Positions 56,715-64,000 of a stretch of DNA of 64,000 nucleotides are shown here, one piece after another. Location of the stretch: NCBI GenBank assembly GCA_947488845.1, contig CANLBM010000001.1:186001-250000 (forward strand). The letters are read 5' to 3'. The position numbers and the translations under genes are program-made. The stretch is from an uncultured Sphingomonadaceae bacterium. Lineage in GTDB: Bacteria; Pseudomonadota; Alphaproteobacteria; Sphingomonadales; Sphingomonadaceae. The notes beneath the pieces were generated by a model. That model ran no database searches. It was not told where the DNA came from and saw only the letters and a list, made by a program, of their open reading frames with translations. Each line of letters opens with the position of its first letter. Position 1 is the stretch's first letter.

Positions 56715-57809
56715 TCATCGCTTTGCGGCAGACACGGCCTCCCGGGGATTGTCGCTGAACAGGCCATCCACGCCAGCGGCTATAAATGCCCGCACTTCGC
56801 CTGCCAGATCGCCCGGTTCGCGCGGATCGATGCCGCTTTTGAAATCGGTCGGGAGAAAATGGTTCTCGCGCCGGAAAGTCCAGGGATGGACGAGCAGACC
56901 TGCCTTGTGCGCAGCCTCCACCAGTCCGGTCGGCTTGCCAAGAAGGCCGACAGCATTGCGGCCAATCACCAGATCTTTCGAAGGCCCGATCCCGTCGGCA
57001 TAGGCGACAATTTCTTTCAGTCCATCCGCTGTGAGCATCGATGCAAAGCTTCGGCCAGCCTGATCCGGCGGCCCACCTTCGCTGGCGACGAGCTGCACCA
57101 GCCGTATCCCGGTCTGTTCGCTGAGCGCCTGCAGATTGCCAACCTCGAACGACTGGATGAAGACCGGATCATCCTTGCCGTCATAGCCATATTTCTTCAG
57201 CAATTTGAGCAATTGTTTGTCGTGGCTCAAACCCAGAGCCTTGAAATAGCTAGGATGTTTGGTTTCCGGATAGACGCCGATCCGTTTGCCGCTTTTCTCC
57301 GCATGGGCGCTCAGCAATTGCAGCACTTCCTCGAAGGTCGGTACCTCGAACCGGCCATCATAATGCATATTCGCAGCCCGCAATTCGGGAAGCCGTTCCC
57401 TGGCCCGCAATGTCTTCAGCTCGGCGAGGGTGAAATCTTCAGTAAACCAGCCGGAATATTCCTGCCCGTCAATGATCTTGCTGGTCTTGCGCGCCGCGAA
57501 CTCCGGCCTGTCCGCCACATCCGTGGTTTCGCCAATCTCGTTCTCGTGCCGGGCGACCAGCACCCCGTCCTTTGTCAGCACCAGATCGGGCTCGATATAG
57601 TCCGCGCCCTGTTCGATCGCCAGCTGGTAGGCGGCCAGCGTATGTTCCGGCCGCTCGCCGCTGGCGCCGCGATGGGCGATAATGACGGGTGGTGCCCCGG
57701 TAAGTGTCTTGACGTCCATGCTCGCTTCTCCCGCCTGTCCGGTCTGCGCGCTGCATGCGGCCAGGGCCAGTGCGACTATCACGAATGGGGCAAAACCGGT
57801 GCGCACCAT
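56715..57809 (-). CDS. Glycerophosphodiester phosphodiesterase (GlpQ-like lipoprotein)
   Basis: 364 residues. Lipobox LAAC (Cys19) after the signal helix predicts membrane tethering. GDPD motifs: IIAHRGASGERPEHTLAAYQ (catalytic His), ADYIEPDLVLTKDGVLVARH (Glu-x-Asp metal site and second His), GVYPETKHPSYF and DGLFSDNPREA. It hydrolyses glycerophosphodiesters in the periplasm to glycerol 3-phosphate. Starts within the stop of the DUF427 gene (TGATG). Confidence 0.92.
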   Translation of the reverse strand: MVRTGFAPFVIVALALAACSAQTGQAGEASMDVKTLTGAPPVIIAHRGASGERPEHTLAAYQLAIEQGADYIEPDLVLTKDGVLVARHENEIGETTDVADRPEFAARKTSKIIDGQEYSGWFTEDFTLAELKTLRARERLPELRAANMHYDGRFEVPTFEEVLQLLSAHAEKSGKRIGVYPETKHPSYFKALGLSHDKQLLKLLKKYGYDGKDDPVFIQSFEVGNLQALSEQTGIRLVQLVASEGGPPDQAGRSFASMLTADGLKEIVAYADGIGPSKDLVIGRNAVGLLGKPTGLVEAAHKAGLLVHPWTFRRENHFLPTDFKSGIDPREPGDLAGEVRAFIAAGVDGLFSDNPREAVSAAKR

Positions 57810-58090
57810 CAGCCGACCTCGACGCCTTTCCAGAAGGCGATCCGCCCGGCTATTTCGGCGGCGGCTTCCTTTGGTGCAGGATAATACCAGGCCGCATCCT
57901 CATTGGCTTCGCCTTCTACGATCAGGCTGTGATAGGATGCGTCACCCTTCCACGGACAATGGCTGGTCGTGTCGCTCTGTACCAGATATTTCGACCAGAC
58001 GGCCTCCCGCGGGAAATAATGATTGCCCTCGACCACCACTGTATCGTCGCTCTCGGCGATTACCGCGCCGTTCCATTTTGCCTGAACCAT
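57809..58090 (-). CDS. DUF427 protein
   Basis: 93 residues from ATG 58090 with AAGGACAGG upstream. VEGNHYFPREAVWSKYLVQS, CPWKGDASYHSLIVEGE and AAWYYPAPKEAA are the DUF427 core, a small beta barrel with no known role. Co-translated with the GDPD gene. Frames upstream to 58189 lack a ribosome site. Confidence 0.88.
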   Translation of the reverse strand: MVQAKWNGAVIAESDDTVVVEGNHYFPREAVWSKYLVQSDTTSHCPWKGDASYHSLIVEGEANEDAAWYYPAPKEAAAEIAGRIAFWKGVEVG

Positions 58091-58335
58091 TTGCCTGTCC
58101 TTTTCCTGATTCCAAAAATTGCGGCAGCAATCAGTGTCAGTGATATCCAGACCCCGATAGGTTCGGAATATAACAGTTTGATGCCACAAGTGCTGATAAA
58201 GTCAGAAATCCCGATCGGCGATACGGCAATCGGGGTATGCAGAGCGAAATCACCAACATTGTCAGGAAAGCCGGATTCGTCCCAATATCATCGCGCCAAC
58301 ATGTAGCACAGCTGCATGAAACGGGATCGTCGGCA
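58091..58335. other. Intergenic stretch with a cryptic open frame
   Basis: 245 nt between Spx/ArsC and DUF427. On the minus strand a frame without a start codon is open from about 58296 into DUF427 (to about 58060) and encodes LYSEPIGVWISLTLIAAAIF followed by GIRKRTGK: a hydrophobic helix after EP and before basic residues. It might be the remnant of a sorting-signal or membrane gene, or chance. No complete gene is seen. Confidence 0.35.
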
Positions 58336-58704
58336 TCAGCTGTTGCGCGCGGTCAGTCCCACAGCTTCATAATCGGACGCCTTGAACCCGACCACCAGCT
58401 CGTCGCCATGTTCCAGCACCGGGCGTTTGATCATGCTGGGGTTTTCCATCATCACCATCACCGCCGTATCATCGCCGATATTTTCCTTCACCATGTCGGG
58501 CAGCTTGCGGAAAGTGGTACCGCGCTTGTTGATCAGCGCTTCCCAGCCGACCATCATCACCCACATTTCCAGCTTCTCGCGGTTAATCCCGGACTTTTTA
58601 TAGTCGTGGAAAACATAGTTGATGCCATTGCGCTCCATCCAGTTGCGCGCCTTCTTGACGGTGTCGCAATTGGAAATGCCGTACATCTTGGTTTCGTTAC
58701 TCAT
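58336..58704 (-). CDS. ArsC/Spx-family protein
   Basis: 122 residues from ATG 58704. Thioredoxin-like fold with a single cysteine near the start, KMYGISNCDTVKKARNWME, then VFHDYKKSGINREKLEMWV and NPSMIKRPVLEHGDELVVGF. Lacks the second Cys of classic Spx CxxC and belongs to the YffB-like arsenate-reductase subgroup, often not involved in arsenic. Its ATG overlaps the end of the endonuclease remnant (ATGAGTAA). Confidence 0.85.
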   Translation of the reverse strand: MSNETKMYGISNCDTVKKARNWMERNGINYVFHDYKKSGINREKLEMWVMMVGWEALINKRGTTFRKLPDMVKENIGDDTAVMVMMENPSMIKRPVLEHGDELVVGFKASDYEAVGLTARNS

Positions 58705-58924
58705 GAGTCTGGTCCTGTTTCTGCTGCGCTTTGAACCAGAGGCAGATGACATTGACCGGACATCGGTCACATTTTGGGCTCCGGGAAGTGCAGATTCGCT
58801 TCCCGAACTGAATTAGCCAGAAATGGCCGTCGCGCAAGGCCCAATCGGGACTCCGCTCTTCCAGCTGGTGCGCGGTCCTGTCTGCAGTCTGCGCATCGGT
58901 CAGACCGATTCGGTTGCAGACCCC
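58697..58924 (-). pseudogene. C-terminal remnant of a second endonuclease III
   Basis: 75 codons without own start, out of frame with the intact gene upstream. The frame encodes VCNRIGLTDAQT, HFWLIQFGKRICTSRSPKCD and RCPVNVIC, the C-terminal half of an endonuclease III with its own [4Fe-4S] ligands (C-x6-C-x2-C-x5-C). The first half is missing. It overlaps the intact gene by 25 nt and the next gene by 8 nt, the kind of coupling expected if it was once a complete gene. Confidence 0.75.
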
Positions 58925-59610
58925 GTCTCGCAATCGGCGCGCACCGGACAGGACGGACAATCCGGTCGTTTCGGCCGGCAAATAGTCTGGGCAAGGCGCT
59001 TTCCGAGCAGATGATGCTCGTCCAGATCTTCCGCCGTCCATTCGGGCGGCATCAGCGGCATCAGCTCGTCATAAGCGCGCGTGGTATCGGCCTTGGCCGG
59101 CACCAGCCCCATGCGTTGCACCACCCGCCGGTGGCCGGAATCGAGCACCAGCGCCCTGCGATTGAAATGGCTGGTGTTCATGATCCCGGCGCTGATCTTG
59201 CGCGCAATCCCGGGCAAGGTCTCCAGCCAATCCATCGCTTCGGCCGTTTCCATCGGTTCAAGATGATCCAGACTGGTCTTTCCGCACCGCGTTTTGATTG
59301 CGTTGAGGCAGGCCTTGAGCCGCTCCGCCGCCATTGCCGGGAATGTCGCGGTCTGCAGATGGCCCCGCAATTGCTCGACAGGAGCCCCGGCCACGCGCTC
59401 CCACGTGCCATATTCGGCGATCAGTCGGTCAGCATTGGCATTGGACACAGCGGTTTTCGCACGCGCGCCGATGACACCCTGGACCAGGGTCCACATCGGA
59501 TCACGGCGCTTGTCAGCAGGCCGGATCACCCGGCCGAACTGCTCGATCAGCCTGCCGTGCATCCGGCGCAATATTTCGGTGCGATAATCGGGTCCCAGGT
59601 CGAGTTGCAT
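58900..59610 (-). CDS. Endonuclease III-type DNA glycosylase/AP lyase
   Basis: 236 residues from ATG 59610. Helix-hairpin-helix with the catalytic Lys: LETLPGIARKISAGIMN; catalytic Asp in LVLDSGHRRVV; C-terminal iron-sulfur loop CRPKRPDCPSCPVRADC (C-x6-C-x2-C-x5-C). It removes oxidised pyrimidines and cleaves the abasic strand. The last residues (TGSATESV) appear to be translated from the junction with the second, truncated copy. The start at 59700 would overlap the GNAT gene. Confidence 0.85.
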   Translation of the reverse strand: MQLDLGPDYRTEILRRMHGRLIEQFGRVIRPADKRRDPMWTLVQGVIGARAKTAVSNANADRLIAEYGTWERVAGAPVEQLRGHLQTATFPAMAAERLKACLNAIKTRCGKTSLDHLEPMETAEAMDWLETLPGIARKISAGIMNTSHFNRRALVLDSGHRRVVQRMGLVPAKADTTRAYDELMPLMPPEWTAEDLDEHHLLGKRLAQTICRPKRPDCPSCPVRADCETGSATESV

Positions 59611-59680
59611 CAGCGGAATATGGGCGAGCAACTGGCCGGTAGCAAGACTCCGGCGCCGGCGACCGCTGCGGCTTGCCCGA

Positions 59681-60112
59681 TCAGTCCAGCCTGCGGCCAA
59701 TGGTCACAACCGGCTGCACATCATAGCCCAGCGCCTTGTAGAAACCGATCTCCGCTTCATTGTCGTCGCGCACCATCAGCTGGATTTTCGGCGCGTTTCT
59801 TTCGCGCAGCCAATGCTCGGCCGCCGCCATCATCTTTCTGCCAAGGCCCCGCTTCTGGAAATCCGGCGCGACTGCCAGATAATAGACCCAGCCGCGATGG
59901 CCGTCGAAACCGGTCAGGACGCTGGCGACCAGTTCGCCTTCAATATGCGCCAGCAATATTGCGGACGTTTCATTCGCCACGGCCAGACGATAATCCGCCC
60001 CCGGATCGTTCCACGGGCGCGTGAGTTCACAGGCCTTCCAGAGAGCGATAACCTCGCCCATGTCGGATTCTGCGGCGGTGGAAATCTGCACAGCGCTGCT
60101 AGACCTTTGCAT
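59681..60112 (-). CDS. GNAT-family acetyltransferase (YpeA-like)
   Basis: 143 residues from ATG 60112. The acetyl-CoA loop is VAPDFQKRGLGRKMMAAAEH, with YYLAVAP before it and NEAEIGFYKALGYD after. Substrate unknown; similar small acetyltransferases act on amino groups of proteins or metabolites. The ATG lies inside the end of the GFA gene (14-nt overlap). Confidence 0.85.
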   Translation of the reverse strand: MQRSSSAVQISTAAESDMGEVIALWKACELTRPWNDPGADYRLAVANETSAILLAHIEGELVASVLTGFDGHRGWVYYLAVAPDFQKRGLGRKMMAAAEHWLRERNAPKIQLMVRDDNEAEIGFYKALGYDVQPVVTIGRRLD

Positions 60113-60500
60113 AGCCTTCCGCCAACTGGCGGATGTCATGGTCCGGATCATACCACGGCGCGCCGTCTGACCGCCAGATATGGGCATCGGGCCTTTGCGT
60201 GATTTCCGTATCGACACAGCCCATTCTGAGCATGATCATATTCGCTGACCGCCGCTCGGCGATCAGTTGCGACCCACAGCGCGAGCAAAAATAGCGATCT
60301 TTGCCGGGCGATGATTCGAAATGGCTGAGAAGATCCTCTCCGCTGGTCCATTTGAACGCTTCATCGGCGATTGGCATGACGCTGGAAAAGGCGGCGCTAT
60401 GGGCTTTGCGGCAGGTCTGGCAATGACAGTGGAGAATCGGCCCGTTATCACAATCCGCTTCATAGGTGACCGATCCGCACAAACAGCTTCCGTAGATCAT
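60099..60500 (-). CDS. GFA-family (Mss4-like) zinc protein
   Basis: 133 residues. Zinc ligands SCLCGSVTYEA, LHCHCQTCRK and YFCSRCGSQL (three C-x-C/C-x2-C pairs) typical of the glutathione-dependent formaldehyde-activating family. Most members do not act on formaldehyde and have no known function. Likely operon with the GNAT and endonuclease genes. Confidence 0.88.
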   Translation of the reverse strand: MIYGSCLCGSVTYEADCDNGPILHCHCQTCRKAHSAAFSSVMPIADEAFKWTSGEDLLSHFESSPGKDRYFCSRCGSQLIAERRSANMIMLRMGCVDTEITQRPDAHIWRSDGAPWYDPDHDIRQLAEGYAKV

Positions 60501-60529
60501 TTTCGCTTCCTTTCGCGTGGCAGACTGAA

Positions 60530-61537
60530 TCAGATATCGACGATAATCTTGCCGAAATGCTTGCCCGACTCCTGATGACGGAAAGCGTCACCAAGATCGG
60601 CGAGCGCGAAGGACTTGTCTAGTATCGGCTTCAGACCATTGGCTTCGATCGCCGCGATCATGTCCTGCTGCTGCGCCCGGCTGCCGACAGTCAGGCCCTG
60701 CACGCGCAGGTTTTTGGCCATCAGCAAGCCGGTCTGCACCGGCCCGGCAAAGCCGGTAAGCACGCCGATCAGGGCGATATGACCGCCGATCCGGGTCGCC
60801 ACCATCGACTGGTCGAGCGTGCCCGGTCCGCCAACCTCGACAACGCAATCGACACCCTTGCCACCGGTCAGTTCGAGCACCTTTGGCCCCCAGGCCTCGA
60901 CTTGCTTGTAATTGATCAGATAATCGGCACCCAATTCCTTCAATCGCGCCAGCTTTGCGTCGGAAGAGGACGTCGCGATCACCTTCGCCCCCGCCGCCTT
61001 GGCAAATTGCAGCGCAAAGATGGAAACACCGCCGGTGCCCTGCACCAGCACCCTATCGCCCGGCTTCACGCAGCCATCGACAAACAGCGCGCGCCAGGCT
61101 GTCAGTCCCGCGCAGGTCAGGGTCGCGGCCTCGGCGGCGCTATAGCCTGCGGGCGCGCGGGTCCACGAGGTCGCCGGGCCAACCGCCTGCTCGACCGCAT
61201 AGCCGTCAATCCCGTCGCCCGGCACGCGCTTGAATCCGCCTTCGGGTGGCGCGCCGTCGATCCACTCGGGGAAGAAGGTCGAAACAACCAGATCGCCGAC
61301 CTTGAACTCGCTGACCCCCTCGCCCACGGCGGTGACTTCACCCGCGCCATCGGACATGGGAATGCGGTTTGCGCCGGTCGGGATCATCCCCTTGACCACC
61401 GCATAATCATGATAGTTGAGGCTGGACGCCCGCAACCGCACCGCGATTTCGCCGGGGCCGGGCGCTACGGGTTCCGGCAGGTCGACCAGCTTGAGATTGT
61501 CGAGCGATGCGGGAGCGTGGAGTTGGATGGCTTTCAT
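60530..61537 (-). CDS. Zinc-type alcohol dehydrogenase / quinone oxidoreductase family protein
   Basis: 335 residues of the medium-chain dehydrogenase superfamily. GroES-like N-terminal domain (SLNYHDYAVVKGMIPTGANR, IPMSDGAGEVTAVGEGVSEF) and Rossmann domain with GDRVLVQGTGGVSIFALQFA. Catalytic-zinc cysteines are lacking, so it is more like a zinc-independent NADPH quinone/enone reductase. Substrate unknown. Confidence 0.9.
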   Translation of the reverse strand: MKAIQLHAPASLDNLKLVDLPEPVAPGPGEIAVRLRASSLNYHDYAVVKGMIPTGANRIPMSDGAGEVTAVGEGVSEFKVGDLVVSTFFPEWIDGAPPEGGFKRVPGDGIDGYAVEQAVGPATSWTRAPAGYSAAEAATLTCAGLTAWRALFVDGCVKPGDRVLVQGTGGVSIFALQFAKAAGAKVIATSSSDAKLARLKELGADYLINYKQVEAWGPKVLELTGGKGVDCVVEVGGPGTLDQSMVATRIGGHIALIGVLTGFAGPVQTGLLMAKNLRVQGLTVGSRAQQQDMIAAIEANGLKPILDKSFALADLGDAFRHQESGKHFGKIIVDI

Positions 61538-61630
61538 GGCGGGTCTCTCCTGATTTTAATTGTCTGATTAAAATATGGTCTAGTATGGCGGTGGCGGGTG
61601 GTCAACAATTGCCGGGCCAGGCTAACTATC

Positions 61631-61665
61631 TTGACAAATAGTCACTAAGGTGTCATTTTGACACC
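61631..61665 (+). promoter_or_regulatory. Promoter and palindromic operator of the ParD-like/zeta-like module
   Basis: TTGACA at 61631-61636 is a -35 candidate, followed after 17 nt by CATTTT. Across the -10 lies a perfect palindrome GGTGTCA-TTT-TGACACC (61649-61665) that ends immediately before the ATG at 61666. This is a good site for autorepression by the ribbon-helix-helix antitoxin. There is no Shine-Dalgarno, so the message may be leaderless. Confidence 0.65.
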
Positions 61666-62016
61666 ATGGCAAAGACGATCAAGATTGACGACGAACTGAT
61701 GGAAGTCATCGGCCGCGAGGCCGAGATGATGAGCCGCTCGCTGGCCGGACAGGTCCGCCACTGGGTGCGGATCGGGATGAGCATCGAGAAATCGCGATTC
61801 TTCGACCAGTCTCGCGTGGTCGAGGCGCTGAGCGGAAAACTCTCTCCGGATGCGCTGACCGCCGGCGAACAGGAAGCCTATGTCGACGGCCTGTTTGACG
61901 CCGCGCGCTCCGGCACGGTCGAGCAGGACAAGCTGTTCGCCGCGCGCAAGGCAAAGGGTCTGGGCGTCGGGCTGCGCGATAGCGAGATCATCCGGGAAAG
62001 CGGACCTGCCGACTGA
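61666..62016 (+). CDS. ParD-like ribbon-helix-helix antitoxin
   Basis: 116 residues. N-terminal MAKTIKIDDELMEVIGREAE and MMSRSLAGQVRHWVRIGMSI match ParD-like (RHH) antitoxins; the C-terminal part (YVDGLFDAARSGTVEQDKLF) is acidic and likely neutralises the toxin. The stop overlaps the toxin ATG (TGATG), so the two are co-translated. Usual partners of this antitoxin group are zeta-like kinases. Confidence 0.8.
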   Translation: MAKTIKIDDELMEVIGREAEMMSRSLAGQVRHWVRIGMSIEKSRFFDQSRVVEALSGKLSPDALTAGEQEAYVDGLFDAARSGTVEQDKLFAARKAKGLGVGLRDSEIIRESGPAD

Positions 62017-62612
62017 TGGCGATTGTCGCCGGTCGCCCGACCCTGTTCCTGATCGCCGGGCCAAACGGCGCCGGCAAATCCACCTTCTACGACACGGTAC
62101 TCGCCCCGCGCATCACCGCGCCCTTCATCAACGCCGATATCATCCAGCGCGACGAGCTGCGCGATCCCTCACCCGAAGCCTCCTATCGCGCCGCGGAAAT
62201 CGCCGAGAAGCGACGGCGGGACCATATGGCGGCAGGCCAGTCCTTCGTCATGGAAACCGTATTCTCGCACCCGTCGAAACTGGAACTGCTGCAGGACGCC
62301 CGCGACGCAGGCTATCGCATCATCGTCTTTCACCTCGCACTCGCTTCGCCCGATCTGGCCGTAGCCCGTGTCGCCGCGCGCATAGACGAAGGCGGCCACC
62401 CCGTACCGGAAGACAAGGTCCGCCAGCGTTACAAGCGCAACGCCCCCCTGATCCGCCAGGCCGCAATGCTCGCCGACCGGGCGATCATCTTTGATGCTTC
62501 GGCTTTGAACGAGCGGCCGGTAATGGTGCTGGAACTGGCGCAGGGACAGGTGGCGCGGCGGGCTCGTGTAGTGCCGGATTGGTTTGAGGGGCTGTACGGG
62601 GATCTGGCTTGA
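62016..62612 (+). CDS. Zeta-toxin-like P-loop kinase
   Basis: 198 residues. Walker A is IAGPNGAGKSTFYD (residues about 13-26), followed by FINADIIQRDELRDPSPEAS and VMETVFSHPSKLELL, as in zeta toxins, which phosphorylate UDP-N-acetylglucosamine and poison cell-wall synthesis. RYKRNAPLIRQAAMLADRAI includes a lid arginine set. The partner antitoxin is a ParD-like rather than an epsilon protein. Toxicity is inferred. Confidence 0.82.
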   Translation: MAIVAGRPTLFLIAGPNGAGKSTFYDTVLAPRITAPFINADIIQRDELRDPSPEASYRAAEIAEKRRRDHMAAGQSFVMETVFSHPSKLELLQDARDAGYRIIVFHLALASPDLAVARVAARIDEGGHPVPEDKVRQRYKRNAPLIRQAAMLADRAIIFDASALNERPVMVLELAQGQVARRARVVPDWFEGLYGDLA

Positions 62613-62619
62613 GGCGTTG

Positions 62620-62834
62620 CTATAGCGCTTCCAGAAATTCTTCAACGGTCAAACCGGATTGCCGGATTATTCCCGCCAGCGTTCCTGCCTTCAACTCCTT
62701 GTGCAACGGAACCACGCAACCTTTGTCGCCCTTCCGCAGGACGACATGACTGCCACGCTGACGTTTCTTTTCATATCCAAGTATTCCAGCGCCTTGATGG
62801 CCTGCTTTCCGGAAACGACCGGAAGCCGGGGCAT
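62620..62834 (-). pseudogene. hicA: hicA toxin gene with a one-base deletion
   Basis: The first 19 codons from ATG 62834 encode MPRLPVVSGKQAIKALEYL; the rest, one frame over, encodes GYEKKRQRGSHVVLRKGDKG, then CVVPLHKELKAGTLAGIIRQ and ends at TAG 62620. Together they form a complete HicA of 71 residues, with the catalytic His in RGSHVV. One G is missing near 62777 (TTGGATAT where TTGGGATAT would restore the frame). Read as is, translation ends after 47 codons, before most of the fold. A sequencing error is an alternative. Confidence 0.85.
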
Positions 62835-63034
62835 CAGGCAGCGATATTAAAGCTGGTTACGATGGCCGCGCCGTCAAATTTCATGGGAAATTCTTCAAGA
62901 TACAGTTCCACCGCTTCACGCAAATTGGCCAGCGCTTCCTCGGTGGTTTCGCCCTGCGATGTGGTTCCCGTTTCCGGATTATAGGCGGTATATCCGCCTT
63001 CCGATGCGGGGCTGAGAACATCTGTGAACTGCAT
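62834..63034 (-). CDS. hicB: HicB-family antitoxin
   Basis: 66 residues from ATG 63034. GGYTAYNPETGTTSQGETTE and EALANLREAVELYLEEFP are the HicB RNase-H-like core. It normally blocks the HicA RNase encoded next to it; here its stop overlaps the ATG of the broken hicA (TGATG), with the antitoxin gene first. No DNA-binding extension is seen after the core. Confidence 0.88.
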   Translation of the reverse strand: MQFTDVLSPASEGGYTAYNPETGTTSQGETTEEALANLREAVELYLEEFPMKFDGAAIVTSFNIAA

Positions 63035-63349
63035 GTTTCGGTTCCTTCTAGAAGCCATATATAGCGTCGAAACATGAAATTTGCATCAAAAAGCTGGCAT
63101 TTAGATTATCTGCCATACCCAATCTGTCCTTCGACAAGCTCAGGACGAACGGGATAGAGGTGATTGGCCTCAACTGTTAAGAACGCAGCGCCCAAAAACC
63201 CCGTTCGTCCTGAGCCTGTCGAAGGACCGAGGCAATCACGCTGGTGCTTTCTTCACCCTGCCGCTCTAAAAGTCCGTGACCGGCTCAGCGGCTCCTCACG
63301 TCGCCGAATAAATCGGGCGTGCATCCCCCGGATGCCCGCTTTGTCCGAT
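63035..63349. repeat. Intergenic region with an inverted pair of the 22-bp repeat
   Basis: 315 nt without a gene between hicB and guaA. CCTTCGACAAGCTCAGGACG-AA (63128-63149) and TTCGTCCTGAGCCTGTCGAA-GG (63204-63225) form an inverted pair, one mismatch, separated by 54 nt. The same unit occurs between convergent genes at 16349-16418. No ORF with a ribosome site or family match was seen here. Confidence 0.7.
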
Positions 63350-64000
63350 TTATTCCCACTCGATCGTCCCCGGCGGCTTGCTCGTATAATCGTAAACCAC
63401 CCGGTTGATCCCCTTCACCTCGTTGACGATCCGGGTCGAGACACGGGTCAGAAAGCTGGCGTCAAAGGGGTAGACGTCGGCGGTCATACCGTCGGTACTG
63501 GTCACGGCGCGCAGGCCGCAGACATTGTCATAGGTGCGCTGGTCGCCCATCACCCCGACCGTCTTGACCGGCAGCAGCACGGCGAAGGCCTGCCAGATCG
63601 CATCATATAATCCGGCATTGCGGATTTCCTCGAGATAGATCGCATCCGCCTTGCGCAATATGTCGCAGCGTTCCTTGGTCACTTCGCCGGGAATGCGGAT
63701 CGCCAGACCCGGACCGGGAAACGGATGGCGCCCGACGAACTGGTCGTTCAGCCCGAGCTCGCGGCCGAGATCGCGCACTTCATCCTTGAACAGTTCGCGC
63801 AATGGTTCGACCAGCTTCATGTTCATGCGTTCCGGCAAGCCACCAACATTATGGTGCGACTTGATCGTCACGCTCGGCCCGCCGGTGAAGGAAACCGATT
63901 CAATCACATCGGGATAAAGCGTGCCCTGGGCGAGGAAATCGGCGCCGCCAACCCGGCCCGATTCTTCGTCGAACACCTCGATAAATTCGCCGCCGATAAA
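63350..64000 (-). CDS. guaA: GMP synthase (glutamine-hydrolysing), 5' part outside the window
   Basis: Converts XMP to GMP. 216 residues are present and the frame stays open to the right edge. Seen: [69 protein letters not shown] and the C-terminal dimerisation domain ending [10 protein letters not shown]. The ATP-PPase loop and the glutaminase domain lie beyond 64000. Confidence 0.96.
   Translation of the reverse strand, partial: FIGGEFIEVFDEESGRVGGADFLAQGTLYPDVIESVSFTGGPSVTIKSHHNVGGLPERMNMKLVEPLRELFKDEVRDLGRELGLNDQFVGRHPFPGPGLAIRIPGEVTKERCDILRKADAIYLEEIRNAGLYDAIWQAFAVLLPVKTVGVMGDQRTYDNVCGLRAVTSTDGMTADVYPFDASFLTRVSTRIVNEVKGINRVVYDYTSKPPGTIEWE

Overview
The window comes from an alphaproteobacterium of the Sphingomonadaceae (Sphingorhabdus/Sphingopyxis/Parasphingorhabdus type). 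The grounds are moderately high GC, the obg-proB, yfgM-bamB-der and xseB-ispA arrangements, a serine palmitoyltransferase locus, and dispersed short repeats of the TTCGTCCTGAGCCTGTCGAA kind common in sphingomonads. Genus and species cannot be fixed by eye.

Layout. 1-9.3 kb: the end of gluQ (tRNA-queuosine glutamylation), an HNH nuclease, a periplasmic TPR protein, ppc, and a molybdopterin oxidoreductase/Rieske oxygenase pair. 9.4-11.5 kb: obg-proB. 11.5-23.7 kb: a sphingolipid island with a ceramide-reductase-like SDR, a dedicated ACP, serine palmitoyltransferase, an enoyl-CoA hydratase homologue, a DUF2141 protein, a diacylglycerol/ceramide-kinase-like protein, a Tam41-like nucleotidyltransferase, an LptF/LptG permease pair, a fatty-acid desaturase/hydroxylase and a ceramide-synthase-like acyltransferase. 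A BrnT/BrnA module and an orphan DUF5706 membrane protein lie inside it. 23.7-31.7 kb: alpha/beta hydrolase, xth, erpA, M23 peptidase, DUF455, bcp, glnE, tgt. 31.8-32.2 kb: a bufferin-like (DUF2282) lipoprotein. 32.4-37.6 kb: a glucosylglycerate cycle (glycerate kinase, GH13_18 phosphorylase, GpgS-like synthase, HAD phosphatase). 37.7-41.2 kb: queA, peptidyl-prolyl isomerase, coaD, ispA, xseB. 41.2-45.4 kb: membrane proteins, DUF1289, a chromene-carboxylate isomerase homologue, purL. 45.4-46.8 kb: a DUF559 nuclease gene bracketed by two nested pairs of inverted repeats, and a second repeat cluster without a gene. 46.8-58.7 kb: coq4, nitroreductase, DUF418, bfd/bfr, an Hpt protein, der-bamB-yfgM, panB, GDPD, DUF427, Spx/ArsC. 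58.7-64 kb: endonuclease III plus the tail of a second copy, GNAT, GFA, alcohol dehydrogenase, a ParD-like/zeta-like module, hicB with a frameshifted hicA, and the 3' part of guaA.

How the genes work together. The strongest theme is envelope sphingolipid. SPT, ACP, the reductase and the acyltransferase would make ceramide; the kinase and Tam41-like enzyme suggest ceramide-1-phosphate and possibly CDP-ceramide; the LptF/G pair suggests a bridge-type exporter for the product, which fits a family known to replace LPS with glycosphingolipid. The glucosylglycerate genes can build and phosphorolyse that compatible solute and return the glycerate to glycolysis. Three queuosine genes (gluQ, tgt, queA) are scattered through the window. 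No rRNA, tRNA, CRISPR array, prophage or classical insertion sequence was recognised.
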